Source of the DNA: Kiritimatiellia bacterium | GTDB taxonomy: Bacteria > Verrucomicrobiota > Kiritimatiellia > RFP12 > UBA1067 | Direction of reading: 5' to 3' | Assembly (NCBI GenBank): GCA_017418445.1 | Contig: JAFONM010000042.1 | Location: 1 to 34,928 of the forward strand | DNA: 34,928 nucleotides | Part shown: in pieces, positions 8,401 to 16,299 of the stretch | How the letters are laid out: each line of letters starts with the position of its first letter | How positions within the stretch are numbered: the stretch's first letter is position 1 | The notes under the pieces: generated by a model | What the model was told of the DNA's origin: nothing | Databases searched by the model: none | The model's input: the letters and a program-made list of their open reading frames with translations, nothing else | Made by a program: the position numbers and the translations under genes

Positions 8401-10950
8401 TCGGAATCGGGTCCCTGGTCCAGCGCGCCGGTCGGGCTGACCGACGCCGGTACAACCGACGTCTGGTACCAGGTCGAGGTCTCGGATTCGGAAATGTTCA
8501 GGCACGCGATTCGCCTGACCGTGACGCCGCTGGACATAGCCTCTGCCGAGGCGGCCCTTGCCACGAACGAGTGGCTGTGGACCGGTTCCGAGATAGAGCC
8601 GGAACCGTCGTTGACGATAAACGGAAACGTGCTTGTCGAGGGGACGGACTACGAGGTCGCGTATTCGAACAACGTCGACGCAGGCACTGCGACCGCGACG
8701 ATGACGGGCATCGGCAGCTGCACCGGATCCGTTTCGGTCGATTTCGAAATCGTCACTGTCGAGTGCGACATGTCCGGCCTGTCGCTTGAGGACGCGGCGT
8801 ACATCTACGACGGAAAGATCAAGTCGCTTGCGGTCTCGGGTTCGCTTCCCGAAGGCGTGGCGGGCGTAACCTATCTGTACGACGGAGAAGAGGTCGCCGG
8901 CGTGACGGGGCCTGGCGAATTCGACGTGACGGCTGTATTCTCGTTCATGGCGGGATATCATGCCGCAGTCAGCAATCTGTCCGCGCAGCTCACGATCGCG
9001 AAGGACGCGAGCGAATACGACGGACCGCTCGCCACGGTCGGCGACTACTGCAGCTGGACCCTGCCGCAGCTGGGGGTCCCGCTCACGAACACGGTTCCGA
9101 CGACCACGTCGGTCTCCGTGAAGGGTCTTCCGGCCGGACTCAAGCTCGTGAAGTCCAAGGTCTACGGAACGGGCAGGAACAAGAAGAAGGTCGTCGGGTA
9201 CGACTATTTCGTCAGGGGCGTTCCCACGTCCGCCGTGGATGCGATGCGGCTTCCGATGTACATAGCGGTGAAGGACTCCTCGGGCACGACCTGGCATCCG
9301 GTCGAGTTCAACGTCGCGGCGCAGGAAGTCGCGGACCTCGGGCAGGATCTCGGCACCTGGATGGTCGGTGCGAAATTCGACGGAACGAACTGGCTCGCAG
9401 GGGTCGGGAGCGGATGGACGGTCTCCGGGCTCCCCACGGGGCTCAAGTACACCCCGAAGGCCATATACAGGAATTCCAAGAAGAAGTCGCTCGGCAGGTA
9501 CCCGGCCTTCTCCGTCTACGGAACCATGAAGGCTGCAGGACTCTTCACGATCACTGCGAAGAAGAAGAACTCCGCCGGATTCTACGTAACCAGGAGGTAC
9601 CGCGTCCTCGTGACGCCCAGGGACGTCTACGCAGACAGGTTCCCCGGGCTCGAGAACAGGACGCTCACCGCGTACGAGCCGTTCGCGACATGGACGCTGG
9701 CGGACGATGTCGCGTCCGCAGGCGGAAAAGTCACGGCGATTTCGGGACTGCCCGCCGGGCTCGGCGTGAAGTACGCCTACACGAACGCGAAGAAGAAGAC
9801 GGGCAAATACGCGGCAAGCATCTACGGCATGCCGACGAAGGCCGGAACGTTCGCCCTGACTTTCAAGAAGGGAACCGTCGCGCGGACCGTCCTCTGGGTC
9901 GTCGAGCCGTCGCCGACGGTGCCTTCGCTGGACTTCAACACCAACGGCGGCGTAACTATGAGCGCAAAGGCCGGAGTGAGGCAATACGACCTCCTTGCCT
10001 TCGCTGCGACTTCGAACGCCACGCTGACGGCGTCCGGACTCCCTTCGACGGTCAAGCTCGTGCGTCTCGCCGACGGGACGTGGGGCTTCGCCGGACGGGC
10101 GACCGCCGCAGGCACGTATCTCGTCACCGTCAAGGCGACATTGAACGGACGCTCCGCTGTCCAGCGCATGGCGCTCGAGTTCGAGGGACTCCCCGCGTGG
10201 GCCGTCGGATCGTACAACGGAATCGCGGGCGCGCTCGGCGACGATGTCGAATCCATTGACGACTTCGTGTCGTTCGACCAGATCGTCGCGACGAACGGAC
10301 TCGCCAGGGTCTCCGTCGCCTCGTCCGGAAAGATATCCGGAAGCTGCCGCTTCGCCGGAACGAACTGGACGCTGAGCGCGACCTGCTTCACCGGCTGCAC
10401 CGGCGACTGCTACGAGGCCACGAACCTTCTCGCCAAGGCGACGTATACGTATTATGTCAGGAATTCCAAGGGCAAGTCGGTGAAGAAGACGGGAACATCC
10501 GTTCGCTTCATGACGCTGCGCGTCCAGGAGAGCGACCTCGGCGAAACCGTCCGCGGAGCAGTCGTCGCATGCGAGAACGAGGGCGACGCCGGGTTCGGCG
10601 CAGAAGAATATCTCTGGACCGCGAACTCGAAGTACAAGGCTATCGGCAGAAAGCTCTTCTACACTTCCTCGAAGAAGCAGTACGTCGCCATGACCTTCAG
10701 GGGATCGAGCGAGACGGGCGCCGCGCTCGGACTCGCCGCCGACGAGACGCTCAAGATGAAGATTGCCGTCAGCGGCGTCGCGACTGCGACTCTCGTCAAG
10801 GGCAAGGCCTCCGCCACGTGCTCGACCGTCGTACTGCCCGCGACTCCGGCGGAAGACGGCTACGAGGCGTTCGTCGGCGGAGTGCCGTTCTATTTCGCGC
10901 CGGTCAAGGGCGGTATCGACGAACGCGCGGGCATGCTGCGGATAGAGTGA
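5431..10950 (+). CDS. Giant exported repeat protein with InlB-type B-repeats, MBG-like and Ig-like domains
   Basis: 1839 residues. A signal peptide (residues 1-19, ending AAA before Asn20) sends it to the envelope. Five Listeria-Bacteroides type repeats follow, recognised by their FLGW/FAGW/FDGW and (L/V/N)xAxW cores near residues 187-225, 269-305, 344-375, 434-475 and 516-570. Next come a unique region (about 585-700), two tandem WPDGST...TTNV.WSI units (707-851), and MBG-like segments opening with (V/C)DMSG (853-930 and 1110-1191) around a G-TDYEVAYSNNVDAGTA type module. Three Ig-like units (about 1199-1490) carry GLPAGLK...KKK...G(V/M)PT. A fourth unit lacks the lysines, and a C-terminal domain starts GSYNGIAGAL (about 1593). 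Such proteins are adhesins or surface structures. I see no LPXTG, PEP-CTERM or autotransporter barrel. It sits between rho and uvrA without evident functional linkage. Confidence 0.85.
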   Translation: MKKSVVAVSLAMMASVAAANITSRVYTGSEANVLQFPQLCYTNGALCAITDPAQRVVSPVGTFGRDDSSSEPLVFTNTLVYTGYALDEWMLVRMEGNNPQNVPAQLSDARVYTNLAYSMTGSSVSIPQNGGLSGMDDYMALAPAFSWLKYQLRYWKNDGTTVSMQDVDFFIYTNVVTVMENPWTRYGYDFLGWSPVSNTTEVAFTNRQTATGADFAATTNGVNLFAVWDRIIVTVSLDGNGATESFEPTSLSVGVGDRYELPAPVRENYTFAGWRSAKAGGILVTNGQEVTNISITNLYAQWELEKFTVSVGSSNPRYGTVNEAGDYLLDYGEALYLDALPADGCRFDGWSDGVTNLSRMVTCESNAVYWANFSVDTDSLNTHEAASSASAAGPEKTTVYFLANGGIGEMEPQTPDNPASFVLTDSTFTGTSPFLGWATSSTATEPEYDDCAEMTDVGPGPLVLYAVWQGAGGSEASATCAIWFDANGGTGVTESVTLTEGYSTTLPSCGFGRSGYDFLGWAKTADAATNDLADAATVDAIADVASSADAEWCVLHAVWAESAEEEGGDGTNDLSRAAHSNIALTGSDWTVSTYDSGLGEVTNGIFCTTNGAQLTASVTGPGVCGFTYVGAAKGDTLTVFFTGGNPAKTTKVDCVTTVDNEDIPQPVAVTTNISIAGKISVRWTASAADSRIDGIRWDEGGSGGESVVLSNAMFVVRNASYDGEPHVGVVETIGCELESEAGNEATDPGKYSVTLRLGDGRCWPDGSTNSTTNVVWSISVPNSIAYFHAFEGLSCDSTMQTGVVAIAGCEVEEGNVAADAGEHVATLRLVPGSHWPDGSTAATTNVAWSIARGGVDMSGVTFSDAVFVATNGYAYGIRVDGELPAAVTNVVYEGNEKTAAGEYTVTATFLVDEANYVPIDPSSLSATMRLIALFDPDAGVEPVEGDLPAGAISYFDTSKVYDTEALVPDPMAIRDAFAPYSPTRKVQFSYSESGPWSSAPVGLTDAGTTDVWYQVEVSDSEMFRHAIRLTVTPLDIASAEAALATNEWLWTGSEIEPEPSLTINGNVLVEGTDYEVAYSNNVDAGTATATMTGIGSCTGSVSVDFEIVTVECDMSGLSLEDAAYIYDGKIKSLAVSGSLPEGVAGVTYLYDGEEVAGVTGPGEFDVTAVFSFMAGYHAAVSNLSAQLTIAKDASEYDGPLATVGDYCSWTLPQLGVPLTNTVPTTTSVSVKGLPAGLKLVKSKVYGTGRNKKKVVGYDYFVRGVPTSAVDAMRLPMYIAVKDSSGTTWHPVEFNVAAQEVADLGQDLGTWMVGAKFDGTNWLAGVGSGWTVSGLPTGLKYTPKAIYRNSKKKSLGRYPAFSVYGTMKAAGLFTITAKKKNSAGFYVTRRYRVLVTPRDVYADRFPGLENRTLTAYEPFATWTLADDVASAGGKVTAISGLPAGLGVKYAYTNAKKKTGKYAASIYGMPTKAGTFALTFKKGTVARTVLWVVEPSPTVPSLDFNTNGGVTMSAKAGVRQYDLLAFAATSNATLTASGLPSTVKLVRLADGTWGFAGRATAAGTYLVTVKATLNGRSAVQRMALEFEGLPAWAVGSYNGIAGALGDDVESIDDFVSFDQIVATNGLARVSVASSGKISGSCRFAGTNWTLSATCFTGCTGDCYEATNLLAKATYTYYVRNSKGKSVKKTGTSVRFMTLRVQESDLGETVRGAVVACENEGDAGFGAEEYLWTANSKYKAIGRKLFYTSSKKQYVAMTFRGSSETGAALGLAADETLKMKIAVSGVATATLVKGKASATCSTVVLPATPAEDGYEAFVGGVPFYFAPVKGGIDERAGMLRIE
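7549..7983 (+). repeat. Two tandem protein repeat units of about 72 residues in the giant surface protein
   Basis: Unit one (about 7549-7764) and unit two (about 7768-7983) share the pattern GVV...GCE.E.GN.A.D.G...TLRL..G..WPDGST..TTNV.WSI. Similarity is clear in protein but diverged in DNA, so this is an old duplication. The WPDGST and TTNV segments are the best landmarks. Confidence 0.75.
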
Positions 10951-10967
10951 TCCGCGAAGGACCTTAC

Positions 10968-13823
10968 ATGATGCAGGACATAGTCATCACCAATGCGCGG
11001 ATGCACAATCTGCGCGGCATCGATGTCCGGATCCCGAGAAACTCGCTGACAGTCGTCACGGGACTCTCGGGTTCCGGCAAGTCCTCGCTCGCGTTCGACA
11101 CGCTCTACGCCGAGGGACAGCGCCGCTACGTCGAGAGCCTCAGCGCGTATGCCCGCCAGTTCCTGGACCGCCTCGCGAAGCCGGACGTCGAAAAGATAGA
11201 GGGTCTCTCCCCCGCGATATCCATCGAGCAGCACACGACGAGCGGGAATCCGCGCTCGATCGTCGCCACCGTCACCGAGATCCACGACTATCTGCGAATC
11301 CTCTGGGGCTCGGCCGCCACTGCGCATTGTCCGCACTGCGGCAAGCCCGTGCGCCGCCAGTCCGCCGAGGAGATCGTCGACGTGCTGCTTTGCGGCGGAG
11401 ACGCGAAACGCAAGGCCATCCTCTACGCGCCAGTCGTGAAGGGCAAGAAGGGTCGTCACGAGGAGACGATCGCCGCGTTGAAGCGGAACGGATTTGCGCG
11501 TGTAAGGATTGACGGAACGACCTGCCCGATCGACGAGGCTCCGGCGCTCGACAGGAAGAAGTCCCACTCGATCGACGTCGTCGTGGACAGGCTCGTCCTG
11601 CCGTGCGACAGGACGCGCCTCACGGACTCGGTGGAGCTCGCCCTCAAGACCGGACACGGAATCCTCGAGGTCGAGTTCCCTGATTCGGACGGCAGGGCGC
11701 CGAAGACGCAGATCTTCTCCGAGCTCAACGCATGTCCGGACTGCGGCGTTTCCTTCGGCGAGCTCAAGCCGCGGTCCTTCTCGTTCAACTCGCCGTTTGG
11801 CGCGTGCCCGACGTGCGGCGGACTCGGGCAGCTGTACTTCTTCGACGAGGACCTCGTCGTTCCCGACAAGACGCTTCCGCTCGAACAGGCGATCCATCCC
11901 TGGCGCCGCATCGGCGGACAGATGGCGATACTCTACCACAAGGAGCTTCTTTCGCAGATCGCGCGACAGAACGGAGTGAAGCTCTCGACGCCGTACAACA
12001 AGCTCCCTGCCGCGTTCCGCAGGGGGCTGATGCACGGCTTCAAGGAGGACCTCTACCTCAGCTGGCGCCGCGACCAGCGGCCGTTCGAGGGAATCCTCGC
12101 GAACATGAAGTACAAGATGGAGGAGACGGAGGACGACGAGGTGCGCGCGAAGTACGAGGCGTACCAGAATTTCCGCGTCTGCCCGGACTGCCACGGTTCG
12201 CGCCTTCGCCCCGAATCCGCCGCGGCGACTATCGCCGGCAGGACCCTCCCCGAGATAATGTCGATGCCCGTCACGGAATCGCTCAGGTTCTTCACCGGAC
12301 TCCAGGACAGGTCGCCTGGCCGGGCTAAACCCGACCCTGCCCGACCCGATTCGGCTCTGCTCGACCCCAATCTCTCCGGACTGCGCGACATACTGGGCGA
12401 GATCACGAAGCGACTTCGCTTCCTCATCGATGTCGGACTGGACTACCTTACACTCGACCGCGCCTCGGCGACGCTTTCGGGCGGCGAGATGCAGAGGATA
12501 CGCCTCGCGACGCAGATAGGGTCCGGCCTGACGGGCGTCCTCTACGTCCTCGACGAACCGACGATCGGACTCCATCCACGCGACAACGAGCGGCTCATCT
12601 CGACGCTCAGGGAGCTGCGCGACCGCGGCAACACGGTAGTCGTCGTCGAGCACGACGCGGAGATGATGAAGTCCGCGGACTGGATAGTCGACCTGGGGCC
12701 CGGTGCGGGACGCGAGGGCGGCAGGCTCATGTACCAGGGTCCGTACAAGGGACTCCTCAAGGCGAAGAGCCTTACCGCCGACTACCTTACGGGCAGAAAA
12801 CACGTCGGCAGCCCACCAGCCGCCAGCCGCCGGCCGCCAGCCACCTTCCTCACGCTCTCGGGCTGCCGCGAGCACAACCTCAAGAACATCACCGTCCATA
12901 TTCCGGTCGGATCCTTCACCGTCGTCACGGGAGTCTCGGGATCCGGAAAGTCGACGCTCGTAGACGAGACGCTGAAGCGCGCGCTGATGAAGCACTTCCA
13001 TGGATCGAAGGAGCAGCCAGGCAGATACACGAAGCTCTCCGGCGTGGAGAACTTCGACAAGGTGATCGAGATAGATCAGAGTCCGATCGGCCGTACTCCG
13101 CGTTCGAATCCGGCGACTTACGTCGGCTTCTTCTCCGAGATACGCCAGCTCTTCGCGATGACCGAGGCCGCCAGGGCGCGCGGGTACGGCGCCGGGCGCT
13201 TTTCGTTCAACGTGAAGGGCGGCAGGTGCGAGGTGTGCGGCGGCGATGGACTGAGGAAGCTCGAGATGAGCTTTCTCCCGGACGTCTACGTCACCTGCGA
13301 GCAGTGCGGCGGCAGGCGCTTCAACGCGGAGACGCTCGAGGTGAAGTACGGAGGGAAGACAATTTCGGACGTGCTGGAGATGACCGTGGACGAGGCGAGC
13401 GAGTTCTTCGCGAAGGTCCCGTCCCTCGCGCGCAAGATCGGAGTGTTGAAGGACGTCGGTCTCGGCTACGTCGCGCTCGGACAGTCCGCGACGACGCTCT
13501 CCGGCGGAGAGGCCCAGCGCATCAAGCTCGCGACCGAGCTTTCGAAGCGGTCGACGGGAAGGACCCTTTACCTTCTGGACGAGCCGACGACGGGTCTTCA
13601 CTTCGACGACGTCGCGAAGCTCATGAAGATTCTGTCGGGACTGCGCGACCAGGGCAACACCATAGTGGTCATCGAGCACAACCTCGACGTAATCCGCAGC
13701 GCGGACTGGATCATAGACCTCGGGCCCAATGGCGGCGACGGCGGCGGCCGTCTCGTCTGCGAAGGTCCTGTCGGGAAGATTCGCGCATGCAGGGCGTCCG
13801 TAACCGGCCGGTTTCTCGGATAG
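10968..13823 (+). CDS. uvrA: Excinuclease ABC subunit A
   Basis: Damage-sensing ATPase of nucleotide excision repair, which loads UvrB. 951 residues, the usual length. There are two ABC modules with Walker A GLSGSGKS (32-39) and GVSGSGKS (655-662) and signatures LSGGEMQRIRLATQ and LSGGEAQRIKLATE, each followed by LDEPT.GLH. Zinc-binding cysteine pairs appear as CPHC, CPDC...CPTCGG, CPDCHGSRL and CEVCGG...CEQCGGRRF. The ATG at 10968 follows gaagga at 10956-10961. An in-frame GTG at 10947, inside the previous stop codon, is less likely. Two proline/arginine-rich segments stand out: about 447-463 (SPGRAKPDPARPDS), an apparent insert before the first signature, and about 614-628 (GSPPAASRRPPATF) in the linker before the second ABC module. 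Confidence 0.98.
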   Translation: MMQDIVITNARMHNLRGIDVRIPRNSLTVVTGLSGSGKSSLAFDTLYAEGQRRYVESLSAYARQFLDRLAKPDVEKIEGLSPAISIEQHTTSGNPRSIVATVTEIHDYLRILWGSAATAHCPHCGKPVRRQSAEEIVDVLLCGGDAKRKAILYAPVVKGKKGRHEETIAALKRNGFARVRIDGTTCPIDEAPALDRKKSHSIDVVVDRLVLPCDRTRLTDSVELALKTGHGILEVEFPDSDGRAPKTQIFSELNACPDCGVSFGELKPRSFSFNSPFGACPTCGGLGQLYFFDEDLVVPDKTLPLEQAIHPWRRIGGQMAILYHKELLSQIARQNGVKLSTPYNKLPAAFRRGLMHGFKEDLYLSWRRDQRPFEGILANMKYKMEETEDDEVRAKYEAYQNFRVCPDCHGSRLRPESAAATIAGRTLPEIMSMPVTESLRFFTGLQDRSPGRAKPDPARPDSALLDPNLSGLRDILGEITKRLRFLIDVGLDYLTLDRASATLSGGEMQRIRLATQIGSGLTGVLYVLDEPTIGLHPRDNERLISTLRELRDRGNTVVVVEHDAEMMKSADWIVDLGPGAGREGGRLMYQGPYKGLLKAKSLTADYLTGRKHVGSPPAASRRPPATFLTLSGCREHNLKNITVHIPVGSFTVVTGVSGSGKSTLVDETLKRALMKHFHGSKEQPGRYTKLSGVENFDKVIEIDQSPIGRTPRSNPATYVGFFSEIRQLFAMTEAARARGYGAGRFSFNVKGGRCEVCGGDGLRKLEMSFLPDVYVTCEQCGGRRFNAETLEVKYGGKTISDVLEMTVDEASEFFAKVPSLARKIGVLKDVGLGYVALGQSATTLSGGEAQRIKLATELSKRSTGRTLYLLDEPTTGLHFDDVAKLMKILSGLRDQGNTIVVIEHNLDVIRSADWIIDLGPNGGDGGGRLVCEGPVGKIRACRASVTGRFLG
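12809..12853 (+). repeat. CCAGCCGCC-rich tract in the uvrA linker
   Basis: A run of near-perfect ccagccgcc units lies in the sequence encoding the linker between the two ABC modules of UvrA. A shorter similar stretch is in coaE at about 3528-3552. Both read Ser-Arg-x-Pro-Pro-Ala-Thr in the coding frame and share cgccagccacc. It could be a small dispersed repeat that settles in permissive loops, or simple chance in GC-rich DNA. Confidence 0.5.
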
Positions 13824-13829
13824 TCACCG

Positions 13830-15311
13830 ATGGAAGGGCGAAAGAAGAGCTGCGGAAGGAAGATCTGGTGGTGGAGCGTCGCCTCCATCCTGCTGCTCTG
13901 GCTCGTCTTCTGCCCGTCGTTCATAGGGCGGTGCATAGTCGAGAAGATTGCGCTCTCCCGGCTCAACGATCCCGGACTCGGACTATCCTGCGAGTCGGTG
14001 GACGTTAAGTTCGGGTACTTCCAGATCCTGAAGGAGCGTCGCGTCTCGCGGTTGGAGATTCGCGGACTTCGCATGGACGCCTCGAAGTACCTGACGGGAG
14101 CGGCGACAAATCTCGTTGAGGACAGGACGATTGTCCTCGACAAGGTCTTTCTCGACGGCGATGCGCGGTCCGGGCGGAGCGGGATGGATGCAGGATTCTC
14201 CGGAAGGATACTGGACTGGCCTGCGTTCGCGGACGGCGTCGTCGACGTCAAGAAGCTCCTGTCTCCGGCCGCGACCGGCGACTTCACCATCTCCCTGATG
14301 GAGCGCGCCGCAGGAACCGTCCGTCCGGACTACGTCTTCAGGGCGGACTTCGGCACGGAAGGTGGGGAATGGTCCGCCCGTCTCGGAATGGACGAGGCGG
14401 CCTTCGACGAGACGGACCCCGTGCTTGGTGCGGTCGTTTCCCGGCTTGTCGGCGGGACGGTCTCCAATCTCGTGTTCGGGGGCTCGGTCGCGCTGGACGC
14501 CGCGGTGCGCAAGACCGAGAAGGTGCCCGTCCCCGTCTGGAACGTCACGGTGCCGGTCCGCAGCGTATCGCTGGGCGGGGAGCTCGGCGGCAGGCCGCTT
14601 GCACTCGACGGACTGAAGCTGGATCTCGCGGCGTCCGGCATTGCCGATCATTTTGACGTTGCCCCGCTCAATGTCCGTGCAAGATCCCTGGAGTTCTACA
14701 TCTTCGCCGCATCCAACCTGTACGCGCAGGTCCGCAAGGATCCGACCGGCTTCCTCGTCACCGAGGCGGGGGCGCGTCTTTGCGGCGGATCCGCAAGGGT
14801 GTATTCGCTCGCACTCGATCCCGAGACGCTCGACACCGGCCTCACGCTGATTGTAGACGACCTGGACGCGGGGCAGGTGTTGTCGATGGTGCCGGGCTTT
14901 CGCGGCACGGCCACGGGAAGGGTGCATGGGAAGCTCCCGTTCTCAATCCGCGACGGGGGGACCAGCATCCGCCTGCGCGACACCTTCCTCTACTCCACCC
15001 CGGGCGAGACAGGACGGCTTCAACTGGACGATCCGGCGGTCATCGTCGACAACCTCAGGGCCGCCGGCGTCACGGAGGCCGAATGCAGGAACCTTTCCAA
15101 GGCACTCAAGGCGCTCGACTACTCCGCGCTCAAGCTTCGCCTCATCCGGGAGGACAGGCACAACCTCGCGCTCAACGTGAAAATCGAAGGAAGCGCCACC
15201 AGCGGAAAGACCACCGTGCCGGTGTCCTTCGAGGTGACGTTTCACGGAGCCATAGAACAGCTTTTCAACTTCGGTCTCAGGACCGCAAACCTAAGGAGTA
15301 GAAAACAATGA
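13830..15311 (+). CDS. YdbH-like intermembrane lipid-transport protein, short form
   Basis: 493 residues. An N-terminal membrane anchor (about residues 12-32, preceded by Arg/Lys) is followed by a long, mostly beta-strand periplasmic region of AsmA-like character. The C-terminal part (about 340-485) fits the YdbH family domain (PF11739, formerly 'dicarboxylate transport'): GRVHGKLPFSI, a GRLQLDDPA segment, a LDYSALKL segment and a closing PVSFEVTFHG. E. coli YdbH is about 880 residues, so this is roughly half length. In E. coli, YdbH works with the lipoprotein YnbE and the periplasmic YdbL, redundantly with TamB and YhdP, to move phospholipids to the outer membrane (known). The next gene, overlapping by ATGA, carries both YnbE-like and YdbL-like parts, which strongly supports the call. 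It starts six bases after uvrA with no clear Shine-Dalgarno sequence, so translation is probably coupled. Confidence 0.8.
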   Translation: MEGRKKSCGRKIWWWSVASILLLWLVFCPSFIGRCIVEKIALSRLNDPGLGLSCESVDVKFGYFQILKERRVSRLEIRGLRMDASKYLTGAATNLVEDRTIVLDKVFLDGDARSGRSGMDAGFSGRILDWPAFADGVVDVKKLLSPAATGDFTISLMERAAGTVRPDYVFRADFGTEGGEWSARLGMDEAAFDETDPVLGAVVSRLVGGTVSNLVFGGSVALDAAVRKTEKVPVPVWNVTVPVRSVSLGGELGGRPLALDGLKLDLAASGIADHFDVAPLNVRARSLEFYIFAASNLYAQVRKDPTGFLVTEAGARLCGGSARVYSLALDPETLDTGLTLIVDDLDAGQVLSMVPGFRGTATGRVHGKLPFSIRDGGTSIRLRDTFLYSTPGETGRLQLDDPAVIVDNLRAAGVTEAECRNLSKALKALDYSALKLRLIREDRHNLALNVKIEGSATSGKTTVPVSFEVTFHGAIEQLFNFGLRTANLRSRKQ

Positions 15312-15751
15312 AATCCACAGCCCTGATATTCCCCGCCGTCCTCGTGCTCGCCGCCGGCTGCATCAACGTCAAGACGGAAAGCGAAATCAAGCCCATCCAC
15401 ATCACCATGGACGTGAATCTCAAGGTGGACAAGGAGCTTGACAGGGTGTTCGCGGACGAAAACGCCCGCAGGCCGAACGGGGACTTCAAGGTCGCGAAGG
15501 ACCTTGTCGACCGCAAGGCGGCCGGATTTACCGAACTCGCCATGCTCGAGGCGCGCGAGGGCGCGTCCGAAGACGACCGCATCTCCATCGCCGAGGAGAA
15601 CCAGCGCCGCCTTCGTCGTTTCCAGGACGTCGCCAGTTCGAGCGGTGCGAGCCTCGAGGCCGTCCAGCGCCGTCGCGCCCGCCAGATTCGCGAGAAGCTC
15701 TCCCCCGGCACCTGGTACAAGGATGACTCCGGCACCTGGCGGCAGAAGTAG
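15308..15751 (+). CDS. Lipoprotein fusing YnbE-like and YdbL-like (DUF1318) parts
   Basis: 147 residues. The signal peptide ends in the lipobox LAAGC with Cys18, so it should be lipid-anchored, probably in the outer membrane. Residues about 27-50 (IKPIHITMDVNLKVDKELD) match the E. coli YnbE core, which reads KEPITINMNVKIE there. Residues about 60-147 match YdbL: a short helix region, then RISIAEENQRRLRRFQDVA, then a closing LSPGTWYKDDSGTWRQK like YdbL's PGEYVRGINGKWLRK. In E. coli ynbE and ydbL are separate genes directly after ydbH, in the same order. YnbE bridges to YdbH, and YdbL tunes that bridge (known). Here one polypeptide would carry both. aaggag at 15294-15299 lies eight bases before ATG; the start overlaps the ydbH-like stop. 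Confidence 0.82.
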   Translation: MKSTALIFPAVLVLAAGCINVKTESEIKPIHITMDVNLKVDKELDRVFADENARRPNGDFKVAKDLVDRKAAGFTELAMLEAREGASEDDRISIAEENQRRLRRFQDVASSSGASLEAVQRRRARQIREKLSPGTWYKDDSGTWRQK

Positions 15752-15755
15752 TCAT

Positions 15756-15785
15756 TTGACATAAAGCACATAAAATTGATATAAT
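15756..15785 (+). promoter_or_regulatory. Near-consensus housekeeping promoter before ribH
   Basis: TTGACA (15756-15761), an 18-base spacer, then TGATATAAT (TATAAT at 15780-15785), so both a -35 and an extended -10. Transcription should start near 15792, giving a leader of about 31 bases to the ribH ATG. It probably drives the whole operon to 21113. Confidence 0.85.
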
Positions 15786-15822
15786 TTCCCGCGTTTTGTC
15801 CAAGATAGGAAAGAATAACATC

Positions 15823-16281
15823 ATGAAAGAGATAAATGGTGCGCTTACGGCAACGGGCATGAAGGTCGCCATTGTCGCGAGCAGGTTCAACAGCTTCCTG
15901 GTGGAGCAGCTCGTCAAGGGAGCGCTCGATGCATTCACGCGCCTCGGCGGCAAGGACAAGGACGTGACGCTCGTAAGGGTCCCCGGCGCATACGAGCTGC
16001 CGGTCGTCGCGGCGAAGCTCGCGGCGGGCGGCGCGGACGCCGTCGTGTGCCTCGGTGCGGTCGTGCAGGGCGCGACCCAGCATGCCGGGCTCATCAACTC
16101 GACGACGAGCGAGGCGTTCTCGAAGATCTCCCTCAAGACCGGCGTTCCCGTCCTTGACGGCGTCGTCGCGGCGGAGAACCTCGAGCAGGCTGTCGAGCGC
16201 TGCGGCACGAAGCAGGGCAACAAGGGATTCTCGGCCATGCAGAGCGCGGTCGAGATGGTCAACGTAATGAAGTCCATTTGA
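15823..16281 (+). CDS. ribH: 6,7-dimethyl-8-ribityllumazine synthase
   Basis: Condenses the aminouracil intermediate with dihydroxybutanone phosphate, the penultimate step of riboflavin synthesis; normally an icosahedral or pentameric assembly. 152 residues from the ATG at 15823, which follows aggaaag at 15807-15813. The in-frame TTG at 15796 is only a few bases after the expected transcription start and has no ribosome-binding site, so I rejected it. Seen: RFN (21-23), VRVPGAYELP, GAVVQGATQH with the catalytic His87, and the ERCGTKQGNKG segment with the phosphate-binding Arg126. The usual VLTT(D/E)N(T) reads VVAAEN, so two of the usual threonines are alanine. No other riboflavin gene is in the window. 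Confidence 0.95.
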   Translation: MKEINGALTATGMKVAIVASRFNSFLVEQLVKGALDAFTRLGGKDKDVTLVRVPGAYELPVVAAKLAAGGADAVVCLGAVVQGATQHAGLINSTTSEAFSKISLKTGVPVLDGVVAAENLEQAVERCGTKQGNKGFSAMQSAVEMVNVMKSI

Positions 16282-16299
16282 AGAAAGGCAGAAGAAAAG

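Noticed and set aside
6439-9984. Very long minus-strand open frame opposite the giant surface protein
   Set aside because: Composition is Arg-rich and motif-free, while the + strand has a signal peptide and clear repeats; typical antisense shadow in high-GC DNA.
15796-15822. Upstream TTG start for ribH
   Set aside because: It lies about four bases after the expected transcription start and has no ribosome-binding site; the ATG at 15823 has a good one.
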